Origin: Nevskiales bacterium
GTDB taxonomy: Bacteria > Pseudomonadota > Gammaproteobacteria > Nevskiales > Nevskiaceae
DNA: 64,000 nucleotides
Assembly: GCA_028698335.1 (NCBI GenBank)
Contig: JAQVDP010000014.1
Location: forward strand, 1 to 64,000
Direction of reading: 5' to 3'
A model generated the notes under the pieces. The model was not told the DNA's origin, made no database searches, and saw only the letters and a list, made by a program, of their open reading frames with translations. Of the stretch, positions 17,728 through 26,752 are shown piece by piece. The number at the start of each line of letters is the position of its first letter. Positions within the stretch are counted from its first letter, which is position 1. The position numbers were made by a program, and so were the translations under genes.

Positions 17728-18921
17728 ATGACCGAACGTCCCAGCGTCATGCAGGCCTTTACCGGCCTGTCCACCGACGAAATCGAAATCCTCTCCCAGG
17801 CCGACCGCTTCGCGCAGGCCGAGCTGTACCCGCTGGCGCAGCGCATGGACGACGAGGAATGGTGGCCGGCCGAGGCGTTCCCGAAGATCGGCGAGACCGG
17901 CTACTTCGGCGTCACCGCGCCCGAGGCCTACGGCGGCGCCGGCATGGACGTGTTCACCTCCGGCCTGATCCTGCAGGCCTTCGGCCGCTGGAACCATGCG
18001 CTGGCGCTGGCCTGGGTCGCGCACGAGAACCTGTGCCTGCACAACATCCTGCGCAACGCCAACGAGGCGCAGAAGGAGAAGTACCTGCCGGGCCTGTGCA
18101 AGGGCACGCTGATCGGCGCGCTGGGCCTGACCGAGCCGGGTGCCGGCTCCGACGCACTGGGCTCGATGCGCACCACGGCGCGCCGCGAAGGCGGCTACTA
18201 CTACCTCAACGGCTCGAAGATCTACATCACCAACGGCCCGGTGGCCGACGTGCTGCTGGTCTATGCCAAGACCGACAAGGACAAGGGCGCGCAGGGCATC
18301 TCCGCGTTCATCGTCGAGAAGGACTTCCCCGGCTTCAAGGTCGCGCAGAAGCTGATCAAGATGGGCTTCCGCGGCTCGCAGACCGCCGAGCTGGTGTTCG
18401 AGGACTGCAAGGTCCCGGCCGAGAATCTGGTCGGCGAGGAGAACCGCGGCGTCAAGGTGGTGATGTCGGGCCTGGACCTGGAACGCTCGATGATCTCGCC
18501 GATCTGCCTGGGCATCGCCGAGCGCGCGCTGCAGCTGGCGCTGGACTACGCGCGCCAGCGCAAGCAGTTCGGCCGTCCGATCGCCGACTTCCAGATGATC
18601 CAGGCCAAGCTCGCGGAGATGTACACGCGGGTCGAGGCGATGCGCCTGTACACCTATCAGGTGCTGCGCGCGGCCAATGTGATCGGCGAGGACGAGGGCG
18701 GTCGCGGCGAGATCCACAAGCTCACGGCGGCCGGCGTGCTGTTCGTCGCCGAAACCATGAACCAGGTGCTCAACGACGCGGTGCAGGTCCACGGCGGCAG
18801 CGGCTACATCTGGGAATCCGAGATCAACCGCCTGTACCGCTCGATCAAGCTGCTGGAGATCGGCGCCGGCACCAGCGAGGTGCGCAAGATGATCATCAGC
18901 GGCGAAATGCTGCGCGGCTGA
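17728..18921 (+). CDS. Acyl-CoA dehydrogenase (isovaleryl/citronellyl-CoA type)
   Basis: The 397-residue flavoprotein oxidises an acyl-CoA to the 2-enoyl-CoA. Motifs are GLTEPGAGSDALGSM (flavin signature), QVHGGSGYIWE and a C-terminal LLEIGAGTSEVRKMI. The IGAGTSE sequence in place of the YEGT of medium-chain enzymes is the mark of the isovaleryl-CoA dehydrogenase branch, whose catalytic Glu sits in an earlier helix. AtuD (citronellyl-CoA dehydrogenase) and LiuA belong here. It is followed after 9 bp by an SDR gene. A candidate TetR operator overlaps its promoter, tying it to the AtuA-like operon; it could supply the unsaturated substrate of the carboxylase. Confidence 0.93.
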   Translation: MTERPSVMQAFTGLSTDEIEILSQADRFAQAELYPLAQRMDDEEWWPAEAFPKIGETGYFGVTAPEAYGGAGMDVFTSGLILQAFGRWNHALALAWVAHENLCLHNILRNANEAQKEKYLPGLCKGTLIGALGLTEPGAGSDALGSMRTTARREGGYYYLNGSKIYITNGPVADVLLVYAKTDKDKGAQGISAFIVEKDFPGFKVAQKLIKMGFRGSQTAELVFEDCKVPAENLVGEENRGVKVVMSGLDLERSMISPICLGIAERALQLALDYARQRKQFGRPIADFQMIQAKLAEMYTRVEAMRLYTYQVLRAANVIGEDEGGRGEIHKLTAAGVLFVAETMNQVLNDAVQVHGGSGYIWESEINRLYRSIKLLEIGAGTSEVRKMIISGEMLRG

Positions 18922-18930
18922 GCCGGACCG

Positions 18931-19812
18931 ATGGAACTCGATATCGATCGACTCAACTCGCCCGAGGCGCTGTGGGCCAGCGACACCGTCTATCGGCATG
19001 ACCTGTTCGCCGGCCGCGTCGCCCTGGTCTCCGGCGGCGGCAGCGGCCTCGGCCGCGCGCTCGCGCTGCTGTTCGCGCGGCTCGGCGCCACCGTGGTGAT
19101 CTGCGGCCGCACCGTCGAGAAGCTGCAGGCGGTGGTCGACTTCGCAACATCCAGGGGCGCGACGATGATCGCGCTGCCGGTCAATGTCCGCGAACCCGAG
19201 GCGGTCGACGCCCTGTTCCGGCAGATCCACGAGCGCTGCGGCCGGCTCGACTACGTCGTCAACAACGCCGGCGGACAGTTCCCTCAGGACGCGATCGACT
19301 ACGCGCCGAAGGGCTGGAACGCGGTCATCAACAACAACCTCAACGGCACCTGGTACATGATGCAGCGTGCCGCCCAGTACTGGCGCGACTGCGCACGCAC
19401 GCCCGACCCGGAACCGCCGCTGGCGCGTTCGATCGTCAACGTCGTCGTCGTCACCGAGCGCGGCATGCCCGGCGTGGCGCATACCGTCGCGGCGCGCGCC
19501 GGCATCATCGGCGCCAGCCGCACGGTCGCGGTCGAATGGGCGCCGCTGGGGATCCGCGTCAACTGCGTCGCGCCGGGCCTGACCGCGACCGAGGGCCTGC
19601 GCGTCTACCCGCCCGAGGCGCAACAGGAATTCCCGCTGGCCAACCCGATGAAGCGTCCGGGAACGCCGATGGAGATCGCCGAGGCCTGCATCTATCTCAG
19701 CGCGTCCAGCGGCAGCTTCGTCACCGGCGAGGTGCTGACCGTCGACGGCGGCGGCAAGCTCTGGGGCGAGCTGTGGACCGCGGGGCGCCCGGACTACTAC
19801 CGCAGCGCCTGA
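18931..19812 (+). CDS. SDR family protein, enoyl-CoA-reductase-like, lacking the YxxxK motif
   Basis: The 293-residue protein keeps the SDR cofactor motif SGGGSGLGRALA (about 31-42), NNAGG (112-116) and the C-terminal LTVDGGGKLWGE. The catalytic segment is atypical. At the position of the usual Ser it has Val (in VNVVVVTERG), and in place of YxxxK it reads TVAAR (AHTVAARAGI). 2,4-dienoyl-CoA reductases and peroxisomal trans-2-enoyl-CoA reductases also deviate at these sites, and the adjacent acyl-CoA dehydrogenase fits such a role. The gene follows that dehydrogenase by 9 bp and is clearly cotranscribed. The activity needs experimental proof because the usual proton donors are absent. Confidence 0.85.
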   Translation: MELDIDRLNSPEALWASDTVYRHDLFAGRVALVSGGGSGLGRALALLFARLGATVVICGRTVEKLQAVVDFATSRGATMIALPVNVREPEAVDALFRQIHERCGRLDYVVNNAGGQFPQDAIDYAPKGWNAVINNNLNGTWYMMQRAAQYWRDCARTPDPEPPLARSIVNVVVVTERGMPGVAHTVAARAGIIGASRTVAVEWAPLGIRVNCVAPGLTATEGLRVYPPEAQQEFPLANPMKRPGTPMEIAEACIYLSASSGSFVTGEVLTVDGGGKLWGELWTAGRPDYYRSA

Positions 19813-19930
19813 GCGGCCCGAAAACGCCGGCAGCCTATCGAAGGTTGGGGGACACCCCTCATCCCGTCTCCGACAATGAAGAAGGCGGAATCCAGACCGC
19901 CTTACGGATTAACCATACGAGGAGAGCAGG

Positions 19931-20299
19931 ATGATTGGTTACGTCACACTGGGCACCAAGGATCTGCCCCGCGCCGTTGCGTTCTACGATGCCCTGATGA
20001 AGGAAATGGGTGCACAGCGAGGGTTCGAAAACGAGCGCCTGGTGTTGTGGTGGAGGGCGCCGGGCACGCCAGGTCTTGGGGTGTGCACGCCGTTCGACGG
20101 CAACACCGCAACGATCGGCAACGGCGACATGGTCGCCCTGGCGGCCGAGAACCGCGAACAGGTCGACGCGCTCTACAACAAGGCGATCGAACTCGGCGCC
20201 ACCGACGAGGGCGCGCCCGGCGAGCGCTTCCCCGGATTCTACGGCGGCTATTTCCGCGATCTCGACGGCAACAAGCTGAACTTCTTCTTCATGGGCTGA
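19931..20299 (+). CDS. VOC family (glyoxalase-like) protein
   Basis: The 122-residue protein has the VOC fold: MIGYVTLGTKDLPRAVAFYDALM at the start and FYGGYFRDLDGNKLNFFFMG at the end, with paired beta-alpha-beta modules between. The start has a GAGGAGAGCAGG leader. Metal ligands of true glyoxalases (H/E at each module) are incomplete: the first-strand position is Tyr/Thr and the C-terminal N-K-L replaces H/E. It may therefore be a binding protein or have another activity. It is a monocistronic gene ended by a strong terminator at 20342. Confidence 0.88.
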   Translation: MIGYVTLGTKDLPRAVAFYDALMKEMGAQRGFENERLVLWWRAPGTPGLGVCTPFDGNTATIGNGDMVALAAENREQVDALYNKAIELGATDEGAPGERFPGFYGGYFRDLDGNKLNFFFMG

Positions 20300-20341
20300 G
20301 GGCCTGCCGGCACCGCGCCCGGCACATGAAGAAACAGACTC

Positions 20342-20385
20342 GAGGCGCTTGCCTGGCGATGCTAGGCTAGCGCCTCTTCTTTTTC
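20342..20385 (+). terminator. Intrinsic terminator after the VOC gene
   Basis: GAGGCGCT (20342-20349) pairs with AGCGCCTC (20369-20376), with an inner GCCT/AGGC stem in the loop. TTCTTTTT follows directly. This is one of the clearest intrinsic terminators in the window. Confidence 0.75.
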
Positions 20386-20400
20386 GCCGAGTTCGAGCCG

Positions 20401-20790
20401 ATGGCGCTCCTCCCCCACCAGCCGGAATGGCTGGATCAGCTGTTTGCCTGCATCGACAACCGTGACGCCGACGCGTTCTGCGGCTTCCTCCTCGAAGAGG
20501 CGACGTTCCGCTTCGGCAACGCCGACGCGGTGCGCGGCCGCACGGCCATCCGCGACTACGTGGCCGGCTTCTTTGCATCGATCGCCGCCGTCGAGCACCG
20601 CATCGAGGAGCGCTGGACGGTCGACGGCGCCGTCATCTGTTCCGGGCGCGTCACCTACACCCGCCTCGACGGCTCGACGCTGAGCGCCCCGTTCGCGAAC
20701 ATCCTCAAGCTGGGCGCTGCCGACACCCGGGCCGCGGTCCGCGACTACCTGATCTTCGTCGACGCCTCGGCGCTGTACGCGACAGCCTGA
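20401..20790 (+). CDS. Nuclear transport factor 2 family protein
   Basis: The 129-residue protein has the compact NTF2/SnoaL pattern: DQLFACIDNRDADAFCGFLLEEATFRFGNADAVRGRTAIRDYV at the N-terminus and a C-terminal beta-sheet (VRDYLIFVDASALYA). Length is normal for the single-domain family. Such proteins bind small hydrophobic molecules or act as isomerases. It starts just after the VOC terminator and converges with the RND exporter gene, 10 bp apart. No specific role can be given. Confidence 0.83.
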   Translation: MALLPHQPEWLDQLFACIDNRDADAFCGFLLEEATFRFGNADAVRGRTAIRDYVAGFFASIAAVEHRIEERWTVDGAVICSGRVTYTRLDGSTLSAPFANILKLGAADTRAAVRDYLIFVDASALYATA

Positions 20791-20800
20791 CCGGGACCCG

Positions 20801-23461
20801 TCACCGGCCGGCACCACGCGGGTGCAGCAGCGCTGCCGGCAACAGCCGGCACAGCGCCGGCCCCAGCAGCACGGCACCCAGCATGTTGGCGAGGAACATC
20901 ACCACCAGCAGCAGGCCCATGTCACGCTGGAACTGCAGGCCCGAGAACAGCCAGGCGGCGACCCCGCCGGCGAGGCACAGGCCGGTGAAGATCACGGCCT
21001 TGCCGGTCTGGCGCAGCGTGGCGACATACGCCTCGCGCAGATCCATGCCCTCGTCGAGGTGGTGCCGGAGGACGTCGTAGATGTAGATCCCGTAGTCGAC
21101 ACCGATCCCCACCGCCAGCGTCACCACCGGCAGCGTCGCGACCTTGAGGCCGATGCCGAACACCGCCATCAGCGCATTGGCGAAGATCGACACCATCAGC
21201 AGCGGCAGGCCGATGACCAGCACCCCGGCCAGCGAGCGATAGGCCAGCACGATCAGCACCCCGATCACCGCGTAGACCCACAGGATCGATCTGATCTCGT
21301 TGTCCTCGACGACGGCGTTGGTCGCCGCCATCACGCCGACGTTGCCGGACGCCATCGCGAAATTCAGCGGACACGGCGTGCCGTCGTCGACGACCTCGCC
21401 CTGCCGCCGCAGGCGCAGGCGCTCGGCGCAGGCGCCACGGTCGGCATCCGGGTGCGCGGCGTGGAACGCCTCGCGGTTGTCGGCATTGAAACGTTCGACC
21501 GCCGCGGTGACCGCGTGGATCGTCGTCGCGCGATGGTCCTCGGTGTAGACGTACACCGGCATCGCGCTGCAGTCGACGTTGAGCAGGCCGCTCGAGGTCT
21601 CGACCGGCTTGGTCGACAGCACCAGCGAGTCGTGATTGCGCGGCAGCACCCTGAACTTGATGTGTCCCTCCCAGAATCCGGCATAGATGCGCCGCGCCAC
21701 CTGCGGCAGCGCGCGGGTCGAGGCGACGCCCGGAGTGTTGCGCAGATGCCAGGCGAAACGGTCGATCTGTTCCAGCGAGTCGTAGTCGATGCAGGCCCAG
21801 GGATCGGCCTCGGCGATGACCGTGAAGATGTCGGTGGCCACCGAGAAGTTCTCGGCAATGACCCGTGAATCCCGGTTGTAGACCGAATCCGGGCGCAGTT
21901 CGGGCACGCCGTCCTGGGCGTCGCCGACGATGCGCTGCTGCTGCAGCACCAGGCTGGCACCGAACACGACCGCGGCCAGCGACCACAGACCGATCGCAAC
22001 GGGACGCCGGGTCACACCGGACAGGATCTGCCACAGCCGCTCGCCGGCCGCAGCGAGCCGCGCGCGCCGCGCGCGGAAGCGTTCCAGCGCGGTCACATTC
22101 AGATTCGACAGCCAGATCGGCATCAGCACCTTGTTGGTGACGATCACCGCGAACATGCCCAGGCAGGCGTTGACCGACATCTCCCGGATCACGCCGATCG
22201 GCACCAGCGCGATCGTCATGAAGCCGGCGACATTGGTCAGCAGCGCGATGCTGCCGGGGATGAACAGGCGCCGGAAGGTCCGGCGCGACGCCTCGAACGG
22301 CGCATGGCCATGGACGACCTCGTCGGCCCAGGTGTTGACGTACTGCACCCCGTGCGAGGTCGAGATCGCCAGCACCAGGAACGGCACCATCATCGAGAAC
22401 GGATCCAGCCCGAAGCCGGCGCTGCGCAGCAGGCCGAATTCCCAGACCACCGCGACGATCGAGCAGGCCATCGGCAGCCACGCCAGGCGCCAGTCCCGCA
22501 GGTACAGCAGCAGCGCGACAAAGGTCGCGAACACCGTCAGCAGGAAGTACCCGGCCACTTCCTCGGTCGCGGCGGAGACGTCGCCGACGACCTTGGCGAA
22601 CCCGATGATGTGCACGCTCAGATGAGGGTTGTAGGCCGGATTCGGCAGCTTCTCGACGCTGAGCCAGCGCCCCGGCACCGCGATCGTCCGCTGCGCCCCG
22701 GGCTCGCCGACACCGCGGACGTCGACATGCCCGAGACGCAGGCGCCAGCCCGGATCGCTGTAGCGCGTCTCGACCACCGCACCGGCCTTCAGCGGCGGCA
22801 GGTCGCGGGTCAGACGCAGGCGGTACAGATCCGGGCTGGTCAGCTGACCGCGGACCTTGTCCTCGAGATTCGCGGCCAGATGCACGTAGTCGGTCGGTCG
22901 GTCGCTGGCCGGGTCGCGCTCCAGCACCTCGGCGTACACCATCGCGCCGCGCTGGTCCTCGCTCACCAGCCGGCCGATCACGCCCGCCTTGCCGACATGC
23001 TCACGAATCCGCGCGAACATCCCGGCGGACGGCGCGTAGTCCGCCGGAATCACGTCCTCCGAGCGGAAACCGCCGTCGACCACCTCGAGGTAGCGGACAT
23101 TGCGGGTGAAGATCGACGACAGGCGCGTGCGGTCGATGCCCTTGGTGAACTCGACCTCGGTGGTCGCCAGTTTCAGGCTCTGCAGGAATCCGGCGTTGTA
23201 GATATCACCCTCGTCCTGCATCAATGCCACCAGCACGGCGTTGGCGCCGCCGAGATCCTGGCGGTACTGCTCGAACACCTGCATGTACGGATGTCCGCTC
23301 GGCACCGTCTTGTCGAACCCGGCATCCGGCTGCAGGCGCAGCGCCTGTACCAGCATCAGCACCGTCATCAGCGCCAGCGTCACGACACTGACCCGGCGCC
23401 CGCGGCGCCCGTACAGTGCCGGCTCGACGCGGCGCAGGATGCCTTGTGCGGTGATCTTCAT
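20801..23461 (-). CDS. RND superfamily (HAE3/MMPL-type) exporter
   Basis: The 886-residue inner-membrane protein has two copies of an SSD/MMPL-type transmembrane bundle. One helix lies at 22-42, followed by a large periplasmic loop and a helix group around 300-460; a second loop is followed by a helix group around 730-880. Motifs such as LAVGIGVDYGIYIYD (second bundle, with proton-relay Asp) and ISTSHGVQYVNTWADE (first bundle) are characteristic. It lacks the ~1040-residue length of drug pumps and has no adaptor gene next to it. Family members move lipids, hopanoids or other hydrophobic substrates out of the inner membrane. It is transcribed alone; a 13-bp perfect hairpin separates it from the drug-efflux operon. 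Confidence 0.88.
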   Translation of the reverse strand: MKITAQGILRRVEPALYGRRGRRVSVVTLALMTVLMLVQALRLQPDAGFDKTVPSGHPYMQVFEQYRQDLGGANAVLVALMQDEGDIYNAGFLQSLKLATTEVEFTKGIDRTRLSSIFTRNVRYLEVVDGGFRSEDVIPADYAPSAGMFARIREHVGKAGVIGRLVSEDQRGAMVYAEVLERDPASDRPTDYVHLAANLEDKVRGQLTSPDLYRLRLTRDLPPLKAGAVVETRYSDPGWRLRLGHVDVRGVGEPGAQRTIAVPGRWLSVEKLPNPAYNPHLSVHIIGFAKVVGDVSAATEEVAGYFLLTVFATFVALLLYLRDWRLAWLPMACSIVAVVWEFGLLRSAGFGLDPFSMMVPFLVLAISTSHGVQYVNTWADEVVHGHAPFEASRRTFRRLFIPGSIALLTNVAGFMTIALVPIGVIREMSVNACLGMFAVIVTNKVLMPIWLSNLNVTALERFRARRARLAAAGERLWQILSGVTRRPVAIGLWSLAAVVFGASLVLQQQRIVGDAQDGVPELRPDSVYNRDSRVIAENFSVATDIFTVIAEADPWACIDYDSLEQIDRFAWHLRNTPGVASTRALPQVARRIYAGFWEGHIKFRVLPRNHDSLVLSTKPVETSSGLLNVDCSAMPVYVYTEDHRATTIHAVTAAVERFNADNREAFHAAHPDADRGACAERLRLRRQGEVVDDGTPCPLNFAMASGNVGVMAATNAVVEDNEIRSILWVYAVIGVLIVLAYRSLAGVLVIGLPLLMVSIFANALMAVFGIGLKVATLPVVTLAVGIGVDYGIYIYDVLRHHLDEGMDLREAYVATLRQTGKAVIFTGLCLAGGVAAWLFSGLQFQRDMGLLLVVMFLANMLGAVLLGPALCRLLPAALLHPRGAGR

Positions 23462-23560
23462 TGCGGATTCATCGTCCGTTGCAGGTTCGGTACTCAGTGT
23501 TGCAGACGCCGGTCACGCCGCATTCGCCCATCGGGACGAGCCCTGAACGAGCCCTGAAAC

Positions 23561-23590
23561 GGAAACGGGCCCGTCCCCGGGCCCGTTTCC
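23561..23590 (-). terminator. Terminator of the tetR-tolC-adaptor-RND operon
   Basis: GGAAACGGGCCCG (23561-23573) and CGGGCCCGTTTCC (23578-23590) form a perfect 13-bp stem with loop TCCC, 14 bp past the RND pump stop codon. It lies between that stop and the start of the next minus-strand gene. Confidence 0.65.
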
Positions 23591-23603
23591 GACAGCGTGA
23601 TCC

Positions 23604-26600
23604 TCAGACTGCCGGCTGCGGAGCCGATGGCGCCGTCACATGCCCGGCCGCGCGGTAGTCGCGGCCGATGTAGAGATACATCGCCGGCACCACGTACAGC
23701 GTGAACAGCGTGCCGATGGTCATCCCCGCGGCGATCACCAGGCCCATCGAGAAACGCGACGCCGCGCCCGGGCCGGAGGCCAGCAGCAGCGGCACCATCG
23801 CGATCACCAGCGCCGCGGTCGTCATCAGCACCGGGCGCAGACGGATCGACGCCGCCTCCTCGATCGCCTCGCGCTTGGACAGGCCCTGCTGCTGCAGCTT
23901 GTTGGCGAACTCGACGATCAGGATGCCGTGCTTGGAGATCACGCCGATCAGCGTGACCAGACCCACCTGGGTGTAGATGTTCAAGGTCATCCCCGGGAAC
24001 TGGGTCAGCTGCATGCCGTTGGTGATCGCCAGGATGTTCATCACCAGCAACGCGCCGCAGATCGACATCGGCACGGTCACCAGCATGATGATCGGGTCGC
24101 GGAACGATTCGAACTGCGCCGCCAGCACCAGATAGATGATGATGATCGCGAACGCGAAGGTCGCCAGCAGTGCCGAACCTTCCTGCTTGAACTGGCGCGA
24201 CTTGCCGGCATAGTCGAGCGCGAAGCTCGCCGGAATCTCCTCGGCCGCGATGTCCTCGAAGATCTTCAGCGCATCACCCTCGGTGATGTCCGGCCTCGGC
24301 ACCGCGATGATCGTGTTGGAGTTGAGCTGCTGGAAGTGCTCGATCGACCGCGCCACCGTGCGCTCGCCGAGCGTCACCAGCGTCGAGATCGGAATCAGCT
24401 CGCCGCTGACGGTACGCGTGTAGTAGCCCTCGAGCTGCTTCGGATTGAGGCGCTCGGCGCGATCGACCTGCTGGATCACCTTGTACGAACGGCTGTCGTA
24501 GGAGAAGCGGTTGACCTCTCCGCCGGCGAGCAGCGCCGACAGATCCGCCGACAGCTGCTGCATGTCGACGCCGAGTACCGCCGCCTTGTCGCGATCGATC
24601 TCGACCGTCGCCTCCGGATAGTCGATGCGCAGACGCGGCGCGGCGAAGAAGAACTTCTTGGTCGCCATCGCGCGGGCGATGATGGTGTCGCCGATGCGCG
24701 CGAGCGTCTCCGGACTGTCGGTGGACTTGAGCACGAACTCGACCGGATAGCCCTGCCCGGGGGTCGGCAGCGGCGGCGGCGAAATGCCGGCCCAGCGCAG
24801 GCCCGAGATCTGGTCCATCGGCGGCTTGAGTTCGTTGAGCACCTGCGCGGTGGAGCGCTCGCGGGTGGTCCACGGCCCCATGATCATGCCCATGAAGCCC
24901 TGGTTGGTGCTGCCGGCCGCGCCGACGCTGAACGTGAAGATGTGGTCCACGTCCGGGTCGGCCAGGGTGATCTTCTGCGCCTCCTTGAAGTACTGGTCGA
25001 AATACTCCTGCGAGGCGTAGCCGTCGGTCTCGCTGATCGAGAACGCGAAGCCGAAGTCCTCCTGCGGCGCCAGCTCGCCCGGCGTCGACTTGAACAGGAA
25101 GTAGCACGACACCAGCACGATCAGGCCGAACAGGCCGATGACGTGCACGGTGTTCAGCGCACCGTGCAGACGCCGCTTGTACGCGTCGCGCAGTTGCTCG
25201 AACTTGCGGTCGAGGAAGTCGGCCAGCCGGTTCGGCTCGGCGCCTTCGCCGTGCGTCGGCTTGAGCACGCGCGCGCACATCATCGGCGTCAGCGTCAGGG
25301 CGATGATGCCGGAGATCAGCACCGATCCCGCGAGGGTGAACGCGAACTCGGTGAACAGCTTGCCGGTGATGCCGGACAGGAAGCCGATCGGCGCGTAGAC
25401 GGCCATCAGCGTGATCGTCATCGCGATGACCGGTCCGACCAGTTCACGCGCGCCCTTGATCGCGGCGTCGAAGGGCTTCATGCCCTCCTCGATGTGGCGG
25501 TGCACGTTCTCCATGACGATGATCGCGTCGTCGACGACCATGCCGATCGCCAGCACCATCGCCAGCAGCGTCAGCAGGTTGATCGAGAAGCCCATCGCGT
25601 ACATCAGGAACATGCCGCCGATCAGCGACAGCGGCACCGTGACCGCCGGAATCAGCGAGCTGCGCACCGAACCGAGGAACAGGAAGATCACCGCGATCAC
25701 GATCACCGCCGCTTCGATCAGGGTCTTCTGCACCTCGGCGATGGCCTCGCGGATGTACGCGGTGCTGTCGTAGCCGATCTCGGCGTCGAGCCCCTCCGGC
25801 AGCGCCGCGACGATGCCCGGCCAGATGTCACGGACCTCGCTGATGACATCGAGCACGTTGGACTCGGGACGCACGTGGACACCGATGAAGATCGCCGGAT
25901 CGCCGTCCCAGCCGGCCGCGCCGTCGTAGGTTTCGGCGCCGAGCGCGACGTCGGCGACATCGCCCAGGCGCACCACGGTATCGCCCTCGGACTTCACGAT
26001 CAGCTGCTTGAACTCCTCGGCGCTGCGCAGGTCGGTCTTCGCCGACAGGCCGATGCGCACGTAGTTGCCCTTGGTCTGCCCGATCGCCGACAGCACGTTC
26101 TGCTGGCGGATGCGGCCATAGACCTCGCTGGCAGTGAGGTTATGGGCGGCCAGGCGGTCCGGCCGCAGCCAGATGCGCATCGCGTAGGTGCGCGCGCCGA
26201 TGATCTCGGCACTTTCGACGCCCGGGATCGCCGACAGCTGCGGCTCGACCACACGGATCAGGTAGTCGGTGATCTGGCTGTTGTCGAGCACGGTCGAATA
26301 GAACGACACGTACATCGCCGCCGTGCCCTTGGCCTCTGCGACCTCGATCACCGGGTCCTCGGATGCTTCGGGCAGCTGGCTGCGCAGCTTGTTCACCTTG
26401 GCCGAGATCTCGGTCAGCGCCTCGTTGGGATCCTTGTCCAGCCGCAGGTTGGCCGAGATCGAGGTGAAGCCCGAACCGGTGCTGGAGGTCATGAAGTCGA
26501 TGCCGTCGGCGGTCGCGATCTCGCGCTCCAGCGGCGTCGTCACGAAGCCCTCCATCAGCGCCGGATCGGCGCCCGGATAGGCCACCGAGACGTTGACCTG

Positions 26601-26729
26601 GGCGTTCTGCAGCTTCGGGTACTCGCGGATCGTCAGCTCGGTCCCGGCGCGAATGCCCAGCAGCAGGATGACGAGGCTGACCACCGTCGCCAGGACCGGG
26701 CGCCGGATGAAGATGTCGGTGAAATGCAT
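23604..26729 (-). CDS. Efflux RND transporter permease (HAE1 type)
   Basis: The 1041-residue inner-membrane pump subunit has the full drug-exporter architecture: 12 predicted helices, two large periplasmic loops (about 40-330 and 560-860), and the helix-4 motif GMVVDDAIIVMENVHRH, whose two Asp residues carry protons. The start MHFTDIFIRRPVLATVVSLVILL is typical of the MexF/MdtB-like branch with a single-gene pump. It follows the adaptor gene by 23 bp in a four-gene operon with an outer-membrane channel and a TetR repressor. Substrates are probably hydrophobic antimicrobials or solvents; the sequence does not specify which. Confidence 0.95.
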   Translation of the reverse strand: MHFTDIFIRRPVLATVVSLVILLLGIRAGTELTIREYPKLQNAQVNVSVAYPGADPALMEGFVTTPLEREIATADGIDFMTSSTGSGFTSISANLRLDKDPNEALTEISAKVNKLRSQLPEASEDPVIEVAEAKGTAAMYVSFYSTVLDNSQITDYLIRVVEPQLSAIPGVESAEIIGARTYAMRIWLRPDRLAAHNLTASEVYGRIRQQNVLSAIGQTKGNYVRIGLSAKTDLRSAEEFKQLIVKSEGDTVVRLGDVADVALGAETYDGAAGWDGDPAIFIGVHVRPESNVLDVISEVRDIWPGIVAALPEGLDAEIGYDSTAYIREAIAEVQKTLIEAAVIVIAVIFLFLGSVRSSLIPAVTVPLSLIGGMFLMYAMGFSINLLTLLAMVLAIGMVVDDAIIVMENVHRHIEEGMKPFDAAIKGARELVGPVIAMTITLMAVYAPIGFLSGITGKLFTEFAFTLAGSVLISGIIALTLTPMMCARVLKPTHGEGAEPNRLADFLDRKFEQLRDAYKRRLHGALNTVHVIGLFGLIVLVSCYFLFKSTPGELAPQEDFGFAFSISETDGYASQEYFDQYFKEAQKITLADPDVDHIFTFSVGAAGSTNQGFMGMIMGPWTTRERSTAQVLNELKPPMDQISGLRWAGISPPPLPTPGQGYPVEFVLKSTDSPETLARIGDTIIARAMATKKFFFAAPRLRIDYPEATVEIDRDKAAVLGVDMQQLSADLSALLAGGEVNRFSYDSRSYKVIQQVDRAERLNPKQLEGYYTRTVSGELIPISTLVTLGERTVARSIEHFQQLNSNTIIAVPRPDITEGDALKIFEDIAAEEIPASFALDYAGKSRQFKQEGSALLATFAFAIIIIYLVLAAQFESFRDPIIMLVTVPMSICGALLVMNILAITNGMQLTQFPGMTLNIYTQVGLVTLIGVISKHGILIVEFANKLQQQGLSKREAIEEAASIRLRPVLMTTAALVIAMVPLLLASGPGAASRFSMGLVIAAGMTIGTLFTLYVVPAMYLYIGRDYRAAGHVTAPSAPQPAV

Positions 26730-26752
26730 GGCGTGATTCTCCGGCTCGCGGA

